A stretch of 64,000 bases of DNA from contig JBIOUF010000048.1 of NCBI GenBank assembly GCA_044866695.1, positions 1 through 64,000 of the forward strand, written 5' to 3'. Both the position numbers and the translations under genes were made by a program. The stretch comes from JBIOUF01 sp044866695. GTDB taxonomy: Bacteria; Actinomycetota; Actinomycetes; Propionibacteriales; Nocardioidaceae. Within the stretch, counting starts at the first letter, position 1, and each line of letters starts with the position of its first letter. Below the pieces are notes generated by a model. That model was given only the letters and a program-made list of their open reading frames with translations, was not told the origin of the DNA and searched no databases. This document shows positions 42,941 to 54,270 of the stretch, in pieces.

Positions 42941-45195
42941 GCCGCACCGTTCCCGCCCCGGCCGACGCCGACCCGGACGCCGAGACCGCTCCGCCTCCCG
43001 GACCCGGAGGCCAGCGTTGGGCCCGGGTCGCCTGGCCCGTGGGCGTGTGCCTGGTCGTGGTCGTCGCGGCGGTGGTGCCGCTGCTGTTGGCCAGCCCCGC
43101 GTTCTACATGCGCGGCGACACCGCCGCGCAGTTCGCGCCGACCTGGTTCCACCTCGGAGAGCTCACCCGGGCCGGCCGGTGGCCGGCGGCGCTCGACCCG
43201 GACTCCTGGGTGGGCGGCAACTACGCCGCCGAGGCGCTGTTCGGCATCTACAGCCCGGTCAACGCCGTGGTCTTCGTGTGGATGTCGCTGGCCTCGAACC
43301 TGCTGGTCTCGATGTGGGTGGTCAAGGCCGCGTCGATGGCGGTGCTCGCGCTGGGCGCCTACCTGCTCGCCCGCGAGTACGCCGCGCCACGGTGGGCCGC
43401 CGCGGCCGTCGCCACCGCCCTGCCGTTCTCCGGGTTCACCCTGTACTGGGACGCCGGCTCCTGGGCGTCGGGCCTGATGGCCTTCGCCTACGCGCCGTGG
43501 GTCTGGTGGGCGTTCCGGCGCACGCTGCGCGGCGCGCTCAACCCGCTCCTCGCCTTCGTCGTCGCGGTCCTCGGCGTCCTCCAGGGCAACCCCTACGGCA
43601 CGCTGGCCGTGGTCGTCACCGGCGTCGGGGTGCTCGCCGAGGGCGCCCTGGCGCGACGGTGGGGCGGCGTGCTGCGCGTCGCCGCGGTGGGGGTGTGCGT
43701 CGCGGCCTTCCTGCCGCTGGTGTACGCCCCGCTGCTGGGGACCGCCGACCTCACCGTCCGCTCCGGCGGCGCGCTGTTCGCCGACAACGGCAAGCTGCGG
43801 CCCGAGCTCGGCGACCTGCTGCAGCTCAGCTCCCCGACGTACGTGCCGGAGATCCATGCGATCACCGGGCCGATGCGGGTGCCGGCGGTGTACTTCACCT
43901 GGTTCCTGCTGCCGTTGCTGCCATGGCTGCGGCTGGACCTGCTGCGCCGCCGGGGCCGCGACCTGGCCGGCGTCTGGGTGGTCGGCGCGCTGTACCTGGC
44001 GCTGACCGTGGCGCCGTCCAAGCTGTGGATGTTCCGGTGGCCGCTGCGGCTCGTGGAGTACCTCTACCTCGCGCTGGCGGTCCTGCTGGCGGTCCTGCTC
44101 GGCGCGGGTCTGCACCGCAGCGCCTGGCGGGCCCGGCTCCTGGTGACCGCTGGCCTGGTCGTCGCGGCGGCGTACCTCACCTGGGCCCAGGACCCGGCCT
44201 GGCGGTCCGCGGCCCTGGGCGGCCCGGTGCTGCTCGTGCTGCTCACCGCGCTCCTGCTGGCCTGGCACCGCTGGGGGCCCGGCGGGGGCCCGGCCCTGGC
44301 CGGGCTGCTGGTCGCCGGCACGGTGGTCGTGCTGGCCGGGCAGGCGGTGGTGTTCGGCGAGAACGCCAGCTCACGGGTGTGGCACTTCCCGAGCGACGTG
44401 GCGACCCTGCGCCAGCGGTTCGCCGGGTACGACGGGCGCGTGCTGCAGCTGGCCGACCTCAAGCCCGTGCAGGCCTCGGGCAACGACCGTCGGCTGCGCG
44501 CCCAGTGGCAGGACTTCCTGGCCGGCAGCATGTACCACGTCGCGGACGTCGACGCGGTGAACAGCTACTCCGGCATGGGGTTCCTGCCGTTCACCAGGTC
44601 CCTGTGCATGTCCTACGACGGGCTGGCCAAGCCGTGCGGGTACCGGCGGGTGTGGCGCCCGGTCGCGGAGGGGGAGCCACCGCTGGCCGAGCTGCTCGGC
44701 CTGGACACGGTGGTCGCGCAGTCCGCCATGGCGCGGGGCGTGCGCCCGGCGCCGGGATGGGCGGTCCGGTCCGACAACGGCCGCGCCGTGGTGCTCACCC
44801 GGAACACCCCGCACCCCTGGCCGGACAGCCGGCTCAGCTGGGCCTCGCCCGGCGTGGACGTCGCCTCCGCCGAGACCGTCGGACCCCACCACGAGCGAGT
44901 CCAGGTCGCGTCGTCGGGCGGTGGCCGGGCCGTGTTCGCCCTGCTGGCCTGGCCCGGCTACCAGGCGACGCTGGACGGCCGGCCGGTCCCGGTGCGGCAG
45001 CACCCGGCCGGCCTGCTCGAGGTGGCCCTGCCCGCCGGCGCCCACGGCGTCCTCGACGTCGCCTACCGGACTCCCGGCCAGCGGTCCGGGCTCCTTCTCG
45101 CAGCGGCCGGCACCGCCGGAGCCGTCGCCCTCGGGGCCGCGGTGGCCGTCGCGGACCGCCGGCGCCGGCCCGGCCGTCGCCAGGGCGCCGGGTGA
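42937..45195 (+). CDS. Large multipass membrane protein, YfhO/GT-C-like
   Basis: 752-aa protein with about a dozen hydrophobic helices between residues 28 and 470, then an extracytoplasmic C-terminal region and one last helix near 725. The early FYMRGDTAAQFAPTW loop with an Asp is the layout of GT-C lipid-linked glycosyltransferases; LLAWPGYQATLDGRPVPV near 670 resembles YfhO-type C-terminal domains. It would transfer sugar from the lipid made by the GT2 encoded upstream (inference). Confidence 0.78.
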   Translation: MSRTVPAPADADPDAETAPPPGPGGQRWARVAWPVGVCLVVVVAAVVPLLLASPAFYMRGDTAAQFAPTWFHLGELTRAGRWPAALDPDSWVGGNYAAEALFGIYSPVNAVVFVWMSLASNLLVSMWVVKAASMAVLALGAYLLAREYAAPRWAAAAVATALPFSGFTLYWDAGSWASGLMAFAYAPWVWWAFRRTLRGALNPLLAFVVAVLGVLQGNPYGTLAVVVTGVGVLAEGALARRWGGVLRVAAVGVCVAAFLPLVYAPLLGTADLTVRSGGALFADNGKLRPELGDLLQLSSPTYVPEIHAITGPMRVPAVYFTWFLLPLLPWLRLDLLRRRGRDLAGVWVVGALYLALTVAPSKLWMFRWPLRLVEYLYLALAVLLAVLLGAGLHRSAWRARLLVTAGLVVAAAYLTWAQDPAWRSAALGGPVLLVLLTALLLAWHRWGPGGGPALAGLLVAGTVVVLAGQAVVFGENASSRVWHFPSDVATLRQRFAGYDGRVLQLADLKPVQASGNDRRLRAQWQDFLAGSMYHVADVDAVNSYSGMGFLPFTRSLCMSYDGLAKPCGYRRVWRPVAEGEPPLAELLGLDTVVAQSAMARGVRPAPGWAVRSDNGRAVVLTRNTPHPWPDSRLSWASPGVDVASAETVGPHHERVQVASSGGGRAVFALLAWPGYQATLDGRPVPVRQHPAGLLEVALPAGAHGVLDVAYRTPGQRSGLLLAAAGTAGAVALGAAVAVADRRRRPGRRQGAG

Positions 45196-45391
45196 GACCG
45201 CCGAGTCGGCGTTCGGGCCGCCCGGGTTCGGGGCCGGTGCCGGCAGCGTCGTACCGGCTGTCGCAGGCGTCCTCGGCGACGAGCTCGACTTGACCGCCTG
45301 TGGACTGAGCCACACTCCGGCCCGCCTACTCCCCGGTACCGGTACGGTCTGGCCAGGCCACGCCCGCAGACTCACGAGGGGACACGACCAG

Positions 45392-46588
45392 ATGGCTCGT
45401 CTGTGCCGGACCGAGGGGCTCACCGACGTCCAGGAGGAGATCCTCAAGACCATCCGCGTGTTCGTGGAGGAGAAGATCCTGCCCGTCGCGACCCAGCTGG
45501 AGCACCGCGACGAGTACCCCACCGAGATCGTCGAGGGGCTCAAGGAGCTCGGGCTGTTCGGGCTGACGATCCCCGAGGAGTACGACGGCCTCGGCGAGTC
45601 CCTGCTGACCTACGCGCTCGCCGTGGAGGAGCTCTCCCGCGGCTGGATGAGCGTCTCGGGCATCGTCAACACCCACTTCATCGTGGCCTGGATGCTGCTG
45701 CAGCACGGCACCGAGGAGCAGAAGCGGCGCTACCTGCCCCGGATGGCGACCGGCGAGGTCCGCGGCGCGTTCTCGATGTCCGAGCCCGGCTGCGGGTCCG
45801 ACGTCGCCGCGATCACCACCCGGGCGGACCGCAAGGGCGACGGGTACGTCGTCAACGGCCAGAAGATGTGGCTGACCAACGGCGGGTCGGCCAACCTGGT
45901 CGCGGTGCTGGTCAAGACCGACGAGGGGGCGGACTCGGTCTACCGCAACATGACCACGCTCCTGGTCGAGAAGGAGCCCGGCTTCGGGGAGACCGCGCCA
46001 GGCCTCCTCGTGCCCGGCAAGATCGAGAAGATGGGCTACAAGGGCGTCGACACCACCGAGCTGGTGCTCACCGACTTCGAGATCGCCGCCGAGCAGGTGC
46101 TCGGCGGCGCGCCCGGCCGGGGCTTCTACCAGATGATGGACGGCGTCGAGGTGGGCCGGGTGAACGTCGCCGCGCGCGGCTGCGGGGTTGCGAACCGGGC
46201 GTTCGAGCTCGGCATCGCCTACGCCCAGCAGCGCGAGACTTTCGGCAAGAAGATCGCCGAGCACCAGGCGGTGCTGTTCCGGCTCGCCGAGATGGCCACC
46301 AAGGTCGAGGCCGCGCACCAGATGATGGTCAAGGCCGCGCGTACCAAGGACTCCGGCCAGCGCAACGACCTGGAGGCCGGCATGGCGAAGTACCTCGCGG
46401 CGGAGTACTGCTCGCAGGTGGTGGAGGACTCCTTCCGGATCCACGGCGGCTACGGCTTCTCCAAGGAGTACGAGATCGAGCGGCTCTACCGCGAGGCGCC
46501 GATGCTGCTCATCGGCGAGGGCACCGCCGACATCCAGCGGATGATCATCGGCCGCCGGCTCCTGGAGGACTACCGCCTGAGGGCCTGA
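45392..46588 (+). CDS. Acyl-CoA dehydrogenase family protein
   Basis: 398-aa FAD flavoenzyme. The signature AFSMSEPGCGSDVAAITT binds the flavin, RETFGKKIAEHQAVLFRLAEM and DSFRIHGGYGFSKEYEIERLYREA belong to the C-terminal helical domain, and LIGEGTADIQRMIIGR ends it. It oxidises an acyl-CoA; the substrate is not clear. It stands alone among glycan genes; the ATG follows CACGAGGGGACAC. Possibly related in pathway to the CoA-ester lyase (27.8 kb) and MaoC hydratase (54.3 kb). Confidence 0.9.
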   Translation: MARLCRTEGLTDVQEEILKTIRVFVEEKILPVATQLEHRDEYPTEIVEGLKELGLFGLTIPEEYDGLGESLLTYALAVEELSRGWMSVSGIVNTHFIVAWMLLQHGTEEQKRRYLPRMATGEVRGAFSMSEPGCGSDVAAITTRADRKGDGYVVNGQKMWLTNGGSANLVAVLVKTDEGADSVYRNMTTLLVEKEPGFGETAPGLLVPGKIEKMGYKGVDTTELVLTDFEIAAEQVLGGAPGRGFYQMMDGVEVGRVNVAARGCGVANRAFELGIAYAQQRETFGKKIAEHQAVLFRLAEMATKVEAAHQMMVKAARTKDSGQRNDLEAGMAKYLAAEYCSQVVEDSFRIHGGYGFSKEYEIERLYREAPMLLIGEGTADIQRMIIGRRLLEDYRLRA

Positions 46589-46658
46589 CGGGCCCGGCGC
46601 CACCCCGGCGCAGACCTGCGGGGCCCGGGTCGGCGCGGCGATCAGGGAGACTGGGCCC

Positions 46659-47573
46659 GTGATCCTGCGCCGCAAGCCCGCCGCCACGGCCGACGGCGGG
46701 CTGCCCGAGCTGCTGGTGCTGACCATGGTCCGCGACGAGGGACCCATGCTGGCCCGCTGGGTCGCGCACTACGCGGCGCAGGTCGGCGCCGAGCGGCTGC
46801 TGGTCGTCGACGACAACAGCGCCGACGGCGCCACCGACGACCTGCCCTGCCCGGTGGTGCGGCTGCCGGCCACTCTGCGCAAGCCGTTCGAGGCGGCCCG
46901 CATGGGGATCGCCAGCGGGATCGCCGCCGGTCTGCTCGACGCGTTCGACGCGGTCGCGTTCACCGACGCCGACGAGCTGCTGGTGGCCGACCCGGAGCGC
47001 CACGCGGGGCTGCGGGAGCTGCTTGCAGCGCGGCCCGAGGCGGACATCCTTGGTGCGCTCGGCATGAACGTCGTCCACCACCTCGCCGAGGAGGGCCCGC
47101 TGGACCCGGACCGCCCGGTCTCCGAGCAGCGCCGCCTGGCGAAGTTCCTCCCGCTGATGTGCAAGCCGGCGGTCAAGCGGGTGCCCGCCGCGTGGGCGCA
47201 CGCGTCGCACGCGGTCACGCAGCCCTACGAGGTCGACCCCGACCTGTACATGTTCCACCTCAAGTTCGCCGACCGGGACCACCTTCGCGCGGTGGCCGAC
47301 CATCGCCGACGCATGGTCGAGATGGACGGGCGCGCGGAGTCCACCAGCTGGCGGTTCGGCGGCGACGACATGGTGGCGCTGCTGGACGAGGTGAACCAGG
47401 CGCTGGCGGACCAGCCGGAGATCGCCACCTTCACCCCGCCGCTGCGCCGCCTGCGCCGGGTCGTCGAGCGCCAGCCCAACGGCATCTACAAGGCGACCGG
47501 TCTCGGGCAGGTGCCGGCGATGCAGAAGCTGCCGGCGGTGCGGATCCCCGAGCGGTTCGTGGGCACGTTCTAG
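46659..47573 (+). CDS. Glycosyltransferase family 2-like (GT92/DUF23 type)
   Basis: 304-aa cytoplasmic protein. LLVLTMVRDEGPMLARWVAHY and LLVVDDNSADGATDDL are the nucleotide-sugar half, AFTDADELLV is the DxD-like metal site, and YMFHLKFADRDHL is a conserved C-terminal block. It has no membrane anchor. Sugar donor and acceptor are unknown. The start is GTG 46659. Likely part of the glycan region although separated from it by the acyl-CoA dehydrogenase. Confidence 0.8.
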   Translation: MILRRKPAATADGGLPELLVLTMVRDEGPMLARWVAHYAAQVGAERLLVVDDNSADGATDDLPCPVVRLPATLRKPFEAARMGIASGIAAGLLDAFDAVAFTDADELLVADPERHAGLRELLAARPEADILGALGMNVVHHLAEEGPLDPDRPVSEQRRLAKFLPLMCKPAVKRVPAAWAHASHAVTQPYEVDPDLYMFHLKFADRDHLRAVADHRRRMVEMDGRAESTSWRFGGDDMVALLDEVNQALADQPEIATFTPPLRRLRRVVERQPNGIYKATGLGQVPAMQKLPAVRIPERFVGTF

Positions 47574-47615
47574 GGCCCGAGGATGCGCATTCCGGCGGCC
47601 GAGGGCGGCCCGCCG

Positions 47616-48128
47616 TCACCGGGGCCCGGGCCGTCGGGCCACGTCGCGCCGGACCAGTCCGGTGACGCGGTCGGAGAGGGTGCCGGCACCAAGGTCGGCC
47701 GTGCCGTCGAAGATCAGCCGGCCACGGGCGCCTTCGAACCGTCCGGTCCCGCCGGTGACCGGGCCGGCGACGAGGTAGGTCATCACCAGCGGCTCCGTCG
47801 TCGCGGCCGCGGTTCCCTCGTACGTGCCGGACAGGCGGGCGCCGTCGGCGGCGGTCATGGTGTACGTCCCGTTGGTCACCGCCCCGGTGGTCAGGTCGAT
47901 GTCCTCCGAAGCGCGCAGGGTGTACCGGCCCAGATGGGTGGCGTGCCCGACAGCCACGTCGGTCGTGTGGACGACGCCAGGCGCGACCGCCTCCGTGGTG
48001 AAGGTCCCCCGGTCGAAGCCGCGGACGTCCCACACCGGTGCGGACCGCGCCGTGTCGGCGGTGGCCGAGGCGGGCGTCGCGAGAGCGACCGCCGCGGTGA
48101 GGACGGCCAGAGAGCGGACTCCTCGCAT
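47616..48128 (-). CDS. Secreted protein of unknown function, beta-rich
   Basis: 170-aa exported protein. The signal peptide (cleavage near ATPASATADT) precedes a beta-barrel-like domain with repeated GTYTMTAADGARLSGTYEG and TGRFEGARGRLIFDGT segments, similar to the lipocalin/allene-oxide-cyclase-like fold seen in some actinobacterial secreted proteins (weak resemblance). The ATG at 48128 is chosen for AAAGGAG 7 nt before it. Convergent with the glycosyltransferase gene. Confidence 0.7.
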   Translation of the reverse strand: MRGVRSLAVLTAAVALATPASATADTARSAPVWDVRGFDRGTFTTEAVAPGVVHTTDVAVGHATHLGRYTLRASEDIDLTTGAVTNGTYTMTAADGARLSGTYEGTAAATTEPLVMTYLVAGPVTGGTGRFEGARGRLIFDGTADLGAGTLSDRVTGLVRRDVARRPGPR

Positions 48129-48247
48129 GTTCGTGCTCCTTTCGGTGAACCCGGCGCTGGTTGCGCTGCTCAAGTGACCCGCCGGTGGGTAGAGCGCCGG
48201 TAGAGGCACGGGCCAGCGGGGGGCGGGTCCGCCCGGAGCCGGTGAGG

Positions 48248-51200
48248 TCAGCGCGTCTCAGGGGCGCTGGCCGCCGTGGGCGCGCCGCCGACGTCCACCG
48301 TCGAGAAGCTGCGCGTGGCCAGAGCCGTCCACTCCTGCGTGGTCATCGCCCGCCCGCGTGCCCAGTGCTCGTCGAAGCCGGCAGGGCCGAGCGACTCGGC
48401 GAGACCGGCGGCGTCCACCCCCGCGATGCCGTCGATGTCCGGCGCCCAGAAGCCCGGCCCCTCCCCGGCCACCACGCTGGCTGCTCCGAGCAGCCGCGCG
48501 GCCAGGGAAGGTGACGAACGGCGGGCGGCGACCGTCGCCAGCGCGCCCAGTGCCGCGGCCGTCGCGGGCCGGTTGTGGGACCTGCGTGCGGGCCGCAGGC
48601 TGCGCACCGCCAGGCCACCGGCGGCCGAGTCGTCCTGCTCGGCGAGCGCCGCACAGGCGGCCCCGTGCAGCGCCCACGCCTCGCTCCACTCGTCGCCGAG
48701 CCGGTGCTGCCAGTCGAGTGCTTCGGCGAAGCGGCGCCGTGCCCGCCCGGGGTCGCCGGCGGCGAGGGCGGTCCGACCCAGGCCGACCAGGAACCATCCG
48801 ACCAGCCGGACGTCGCCCAGCTCGCGGGCGGCCCGCAGCCCCTCCTCGAGAGCCGACCGGGCCGGGCCATGACGGCCCTGGGCGCTCACGACCATGCCGA
48901 GATAGCCCAGGCAGCTGGCCGAGAGCCAGCTCTCCTGGCTCGCGGTGGCCAGGTCGAGGGCCTGCCGCAGCAGTGCAGCGCCCCGCTCGGCAGCGCCGGT
49001 CCGGCCCCTGGTCACGCCGAGCAGCATCATCGCGAAGCCGGCCGAGAAGTCGTCGCCGCTGCGCTGGTGCTGGGGCAGGGACCGGCCCACGTGGGCTTGC
49101 ACGGCGGCGAGGTCGCCTTGGTGGAAGGCGCACCGCGCGACGCCCAGGTGCCCGTCGGCACGGGCCTGGTCGGTGAGGTCCGCGGTCGCGAGCAGCGCCT
49201 CCAGGCGGGCGCGCGCCTCATGGGCGAGCCCGCGAACCTGCCAGAACCGCCAGAGCCGGGCGACGGTCGTGAGCGCCTGTTCCTGGTCACCCCGGCTGAC
49301 CCACCACTCCACCGCCTGCCGGACGTTCGCCAGCTCCGCCTGGACCAGGTCCAGCCACCGCATCTGGTCGGGACCGCGCAGCTGCTCCTCGGCCTCGACG
49401 GCCAGCCGGGCGAACGCTGCGGCGTGGGCGCTGCACACCAGGTCCCGGCGTCCGCTCTCCGACAGCTGCGAGAGGCCGAACTCGCGGATCGTCTCGAGCA
49501 TGGCGAACCGGGGCTCGTCGCCGGGCGCCCCCTCGGCGCGCAGCAGGTTGGCGTTCCGGAGGGTGGTGACCAGGTCCAGGAGCCGAGCTCGCCGTACGAC
49601 GCTCTCCGCGGTGTCGACCGTGAACCCGCCGGTGAACACCGCGAGATCGCAGAAGCCCGCGCGGGTGTCCGGCTCCAGCAGCTGGTAGCTCCAGTCCACG
49701 GCGGCGTGCAGTGAGTGCCGGCGCGCGGGCAGCCGGTCGCCGTCGGTGGCCAGCAGCTCCCACCGGCGGTCCAACCGAGCGAGCAGCCCCCTGACCGAGA
49801 GGACGTCGGCGCGGGCTGCCGCGAGCTCGATGGCCAGCGGCAGCCCGTCGAGGTGCCGGCACAGCTCTGCGACCTGGGCCGCCGTCGATGCGGTGAGCGC
49901 GAGGTCGGGCCGGACCTCTCGGGCCCGCTCCACGAACAGCGCGACCGCGTCGGCCGCGGCAACGGCCGGGAGCGGCGCGTCTGCCTGAGGCAGGCCGAGG
50001 GTGGCGACGGCGTGCTCACGCTCCTCGCGCGCGTCGAGCCGGACCCGGCTCGTCGCGACCACGGTGACGCCGGGGGCCTCGGCGACCAGTGCCCCGAGCC
50101 GCTTCGCGGCCGCAGCGACGTGCTCGAAGCCGTCCAGGACGAGCAGCTGCTCACGAGCGGACAGCACCTCCGCCAGCACGTCGTCGGCGGTACGGGCTGC
50201 GTCGACGGACACTCCCAGCGTCGAGCAGATCTCCGACGCGACGAGCGCGGGGCTACCGACCCGGGCGAGGTCGACGAACGCCCAGCCGTCGTCGTACTGC
50301 CGGCCGAGAAGGGCCGCCGCCTCGACCGCCAGCCTGGTCTTGCCCACGCCCGCGGGCCCGGTGAGGGTCACCCAACGCACCTGGCGCTCACGCAGGAGGC
50401 CGCCGAGCTGCTCGAGGTCCTTCGCGCGTCCCACCAAGGACCCGGCGGAGCGCGGTCGGCCCGCCTGCGGCGCGGGGAGGCCGTCGGACCCTGCCGGAGG
50501 GCCGCTGGTCCGACCGGGGGGCCGTGCAACCGCCAGGGGTGCGGCGCCGACGAGGTCCAGAGCCGGGTCCTGCCGGAGGATGGCCTCCTCCAGGCGGCGC
50601 AGAGCCGGCGCCGGCTCGACGCCGAGCTGCTCGACCAGGGTCCGGCGCCCGGTGCGGTAGACCTCCAGGGCCTCGCTCTGGCGGTCGCAGCGGTAGAGCG
50701 CCAGCATGAGCTGGGCTCGAAGCCGTTCGTTGAACGGGTTGGCCGCCACCAGGGACAGCACCTCGGCCAGGACCGACTCGTGCCGGCCGTCGGCCAGGTC
50801 CAGCTCGAGCCGGCGCTCGTACGCCGAGAGCCGCATCGCCTCGAGCCGCGCGATGTGGGCCTGGGCGAACGGCTCGTCGACGAAGTCGAGCAGCGCCGGC
50901 CCCCGCCACTGTGCCAGCGCCGCGGCGAGAAGACCCGCCTCCCGACGCGGCTGGGCTCCGACCGCCTCGGCGAGCAGGTGCTCGAACCTCCTGGCGTCCA
51001 CGCCGTCGCGCGGCACCTGGAGGGCGTAGCCGGTCTGACGGGTGACCAGCATCCGGGGCGGGAGCAGCTGCCGGAGCTTGGAGACGTAGGTCTGCACCAC
51101 CTTCCGCGCGCTGACCGGCGGCTCCTGCCACAGCTGCTCGACCAGCCGCCAGCTCGGCACGGTCGAGCCCGCGGCGAGCAGCAGGACCGCGAGCACGGCG

Positions 51201-51277
51201 CGCTGCTTCGCCGCGGGCACGGGCACCGGCTGCCCGCCGTCGAGGACCTCCAGCGGCCCGAGGATCAAGAACTCCAT
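48248..51277 (-). CDS. SARP/AfsR-like transcriptional regulator with NB-ARC-type ATPase
   Basis: 1009-aa regulator. The N-terminal OmpR-like winged helix (MEFLILGPLEVLDGGQPVPV to TGYALQVP) and BTAD domain (about 95-240) are followed by an ATPase with Walker A VTLTGPAGVGKTRLAVEAA (near 306), a hhhhDGFEH Walker B-like segment, and a C-terminal array of TPR-like helices to about 900. It likely activates neighbouring or distant genes in response to an unknown ligand. It is divergent from an alpha/beta hydrolase; the 152-bp gap is the natural target. Very Ala/Arg-rich. Confidence 0.88.
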   Translation of the reverse strand: MEFLILGPLEVLDGGQPVPVPAAKQRAVLAVLLLAAGSTVPSWRLVEQLWQEPPVSARKVVQTYVSKLRQLLPPRMLVTRQTGYALQVPRDGVDARRFEHLLAEAVGAQPRREAGLLAAALAQWRGPALLDFVDEPFAQAHIARLEAMRLSAYERRLELDLADGRHESVLAEVLSLVAANPFNERLRAQLMLALYRCDRQSEALEVYRTGRRTLVEQLGVEPAPALRRLEEAILRQDPALDLVGAAPLAVARPPGRTSGPPAGSDGLPAPQAGRPRSAGSLVGRAKDLEQLGGLLRERQVRWVTLTGPAGVGKTRLAVEAAALLGRQYDDGWAFVDLARVGSPALVASEICSTLGVSVDAARTADDVLAEVLSAREQLLVLDGFEHVAAAAKRLGALVAEAPGVTVVATSRVRLDAREEREHAVATLGLPQADAPLPAVAAADAVALFVERAREVRPDLALTASTAAQVAELCRHLDGLPLAIELAAARADVLSVRGLLARLDRRWELLATDGDRLPARRHSLHAAVDWSYQLLEPDTRAGFCDLAVFTGGFTVDTAESVVRRARLLDLVTTLRNANLLRAEGAPGDEPRFAMLETIREFGLSQLSESGRRDLVCSAHAAAFARLAVEAEEQLRGPDQMRWLDLVQAELANVRQAVEWWVSRGDQEQALTTVARLWRFWQVRGLAHEARARLEALLATADLTDQARADGHLGVARCAFHQGDLAAVQAHVGRSLPQHQRSGDDFSAGFAMMLLGVTRGRTGAAERGAALLRQALDLATASQESWLSASCLGYLGMVVSAQGRHGPARSALEEGLRAARELGDVRLVGWFLVGLGRTALAAGDPGRARRRFAEALDWQHRLGDEWSEAWALHGAACAALAEQDDSAAGGLAVRSLRPARRSHNRPATAAALGALATVAARRSSPSLAARLLGAASVVAGEGPGFWAPDIDGIAGVDAAGLAESLGPAGFDEHWARGRAMTTQEWTALATRSFSTVDVGGAPTAASAPETR

Positions 51278-51429
51278 CGCCGGCCCCCGAACGGCTGGGC
51301 GGAGTCCGACACCGGCGGTGCGCCCGGGGACCGACCGGCTCTACCGCCGCTCGACCGCGCCGGGGGATGGTGCGGGGACCGCACCGTCCCGCCACCCCCG
51401 TAGCCCGCCAACACCAGGAGGTCCCTGCC

Positions 51430-52251
51430 ATGGCGACCGTCGACAGCCCCCGGCTCGGCCGGCTGGCCTACCGCACCAGCGGCGAGGGCCCCACCGCCCT
51501 GCTGCTCATGCACGGGTGGGCGGGCTCGGCCGGCTACTTCGAACCGATGGTCAGTCATCTGGACCCCGACCTCGTCTACAGCGTCAGTCTCGACCTTCCC
51601 GGCCACGGCTCCTCGGGCGAGCCGGTGGCCGGGTTCACCCTGGACCGGATCGCAGACGTCGCCCTCGCGGTCGCCGACCACGCGGGAGCGGACACCTTCG
51701 TGCTCCTCGGCTTCAGTATGAGCGCGAAGTTCGCTCAGTACGTCGCCGTTCGGCACCCTGACCGCGTGCTCGGGCAGGTGCTCGTCGGCGGCTGTCCCGC
51801 CGGCCCGGTCCCCCTTCCGGCCGAGATGCTCGCGGACTGGTACTCCCGGGCCGGTGACGGCGACCGGCTGACCGAGGTCGTCCTGAGCTGCACCACCCGG
51901 CCGATCCCCGCCACGGTCCTGGACGACCTGGGCCGAGCCGCCGCGCGGGTCTCCCGGCAGGTGCTCGTCGACACCCTCGAGCTCGTCGCAGGCAGCGACT
52001 TCGGCGCCGCCGTACAGGGCTCGGCGACTCCGACCCTCGTCGTGGGTGGCACCGGCGACTGGATCTTCACCACCGACGTGCTGCGCGAGGCGGTCGTTGC
52101 CCCGCTCGCCCGGGCGGAGCTGGAGTGCGTGGACTGCGGGCACGAGGTCCCCATCGAGGCACCGGCCGAGCTGGCCGCACTGGTCTCCCGGTTCGTCGGT
52201 GGGCTGCGCGTCGCCCGCCCCCGGTCCGCGCAGCAGAACCGAGCCAGGTAG
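51430..52251 (+). CDS. Alpha/beta hydrolase
   Basis: 273-aa soluble hydrolase. LLLMHGWAGSAGYF forms the oxyanion region, DLPGHGSSGE follows, the nucleophile elbow is LGFSMSAKFAQ (Ser near 100), and the late GTGDWIF and CGHEVPIE give Asp and His. The substrate is unknown. ATG 51430 follows CAGGAGG. It is divergent from the SARP-like regulator and probably under its control. Confidence 0.87.
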   Translation: MATVDSPRLGRLAYRTSGEGPTALLLMHGWAGSAGYFEPMVSHLDPDLVYSVSLDLPGHGSSGEPVAGFTLDRIADVALAVADHAGADTFVLLGFSMSAKFAQYVAVRHPDRVLGQVLVGGCPAGPVPLPAEMLADWYSRAGDGDRLTEVVLSCTTRPIPATVLDDLGRAAARVSRQVLVDTLELVAGSDFGAAVQGSATPTLVVGGTGDWIFTTDVLREAVVAPLARAELECVDCGHEVPIEAPAELAALVSRFVGGLRVARPRSAQQNRAR

Positions 52252-52268
52252 CGGGGCTTGCGAAGGTC

Positions 52269-52274
52269 TAGGGT
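52269..52274 (+). promoter_or_regulatory. -10 box (TAGGGT), leaderless pgm transcript
   Basis: TAGGGT is 7 nt before the pgm ATG, the same hexamer and nearly the same spacing as for the thioesterase gene at 3557. Confidence 0.5.
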
Positions 52275-52281
52275 CGGGCCC

Positions 52282-53925
<1,644 letters not shown>

Positions 53926-53993
53926 CTCCGCTCGACCCGACGCGGGCGGCGGTGGCAGGGTGGGCAGCAGTCCGCGACCACTGGGAGGACCCG

Positions 53994-54164
53994 ATGCCGA
54001 ACGACGACCTCAAGGCCAAGATGCGTGAGGCCCTCGACCGCAAGAAGGCGAACGACCGTGGCGTGGAGCACGAGGCGCACGAGAAGGAGAAGCCGCCGGA
54101 GACCCACGGCCCGCTCGGCGGCGTGCAGATGCACCGCCGCAAGGCCGGCGGCGGCGGCGCCTGA
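53994..54164 (+). CDS. DUF5302 small protein
   Basis: 56-aa hydrophilic protein: DDLKAKMREALDRKKAND with a His/Glu/Lys-rich middle and PLGGVQMHRRKAGG at the end, matching the DUF5302 layout as I recall it. Function unknown. CTGGGAGGAC precedes the ATG. 68 nt after pgm, so possibly cotranscribed. Confidence 0.8.
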   Translation: MPNDDLKAKMREALDRKKANDRGVEHEAHEKEKPPETHGPLGGVQMHRRKAGGGGA

Positions 54165-54270
54165 CCCAGGAGTGACCATTCCCACGCCGGCGACCGGGCC
54201 CGCGGACGCCGGCGGTCGGCCAGGATGAGCCTGGTCGCCTTCATCAGCCGTCGTCGTCGAAGGAGTGGTC

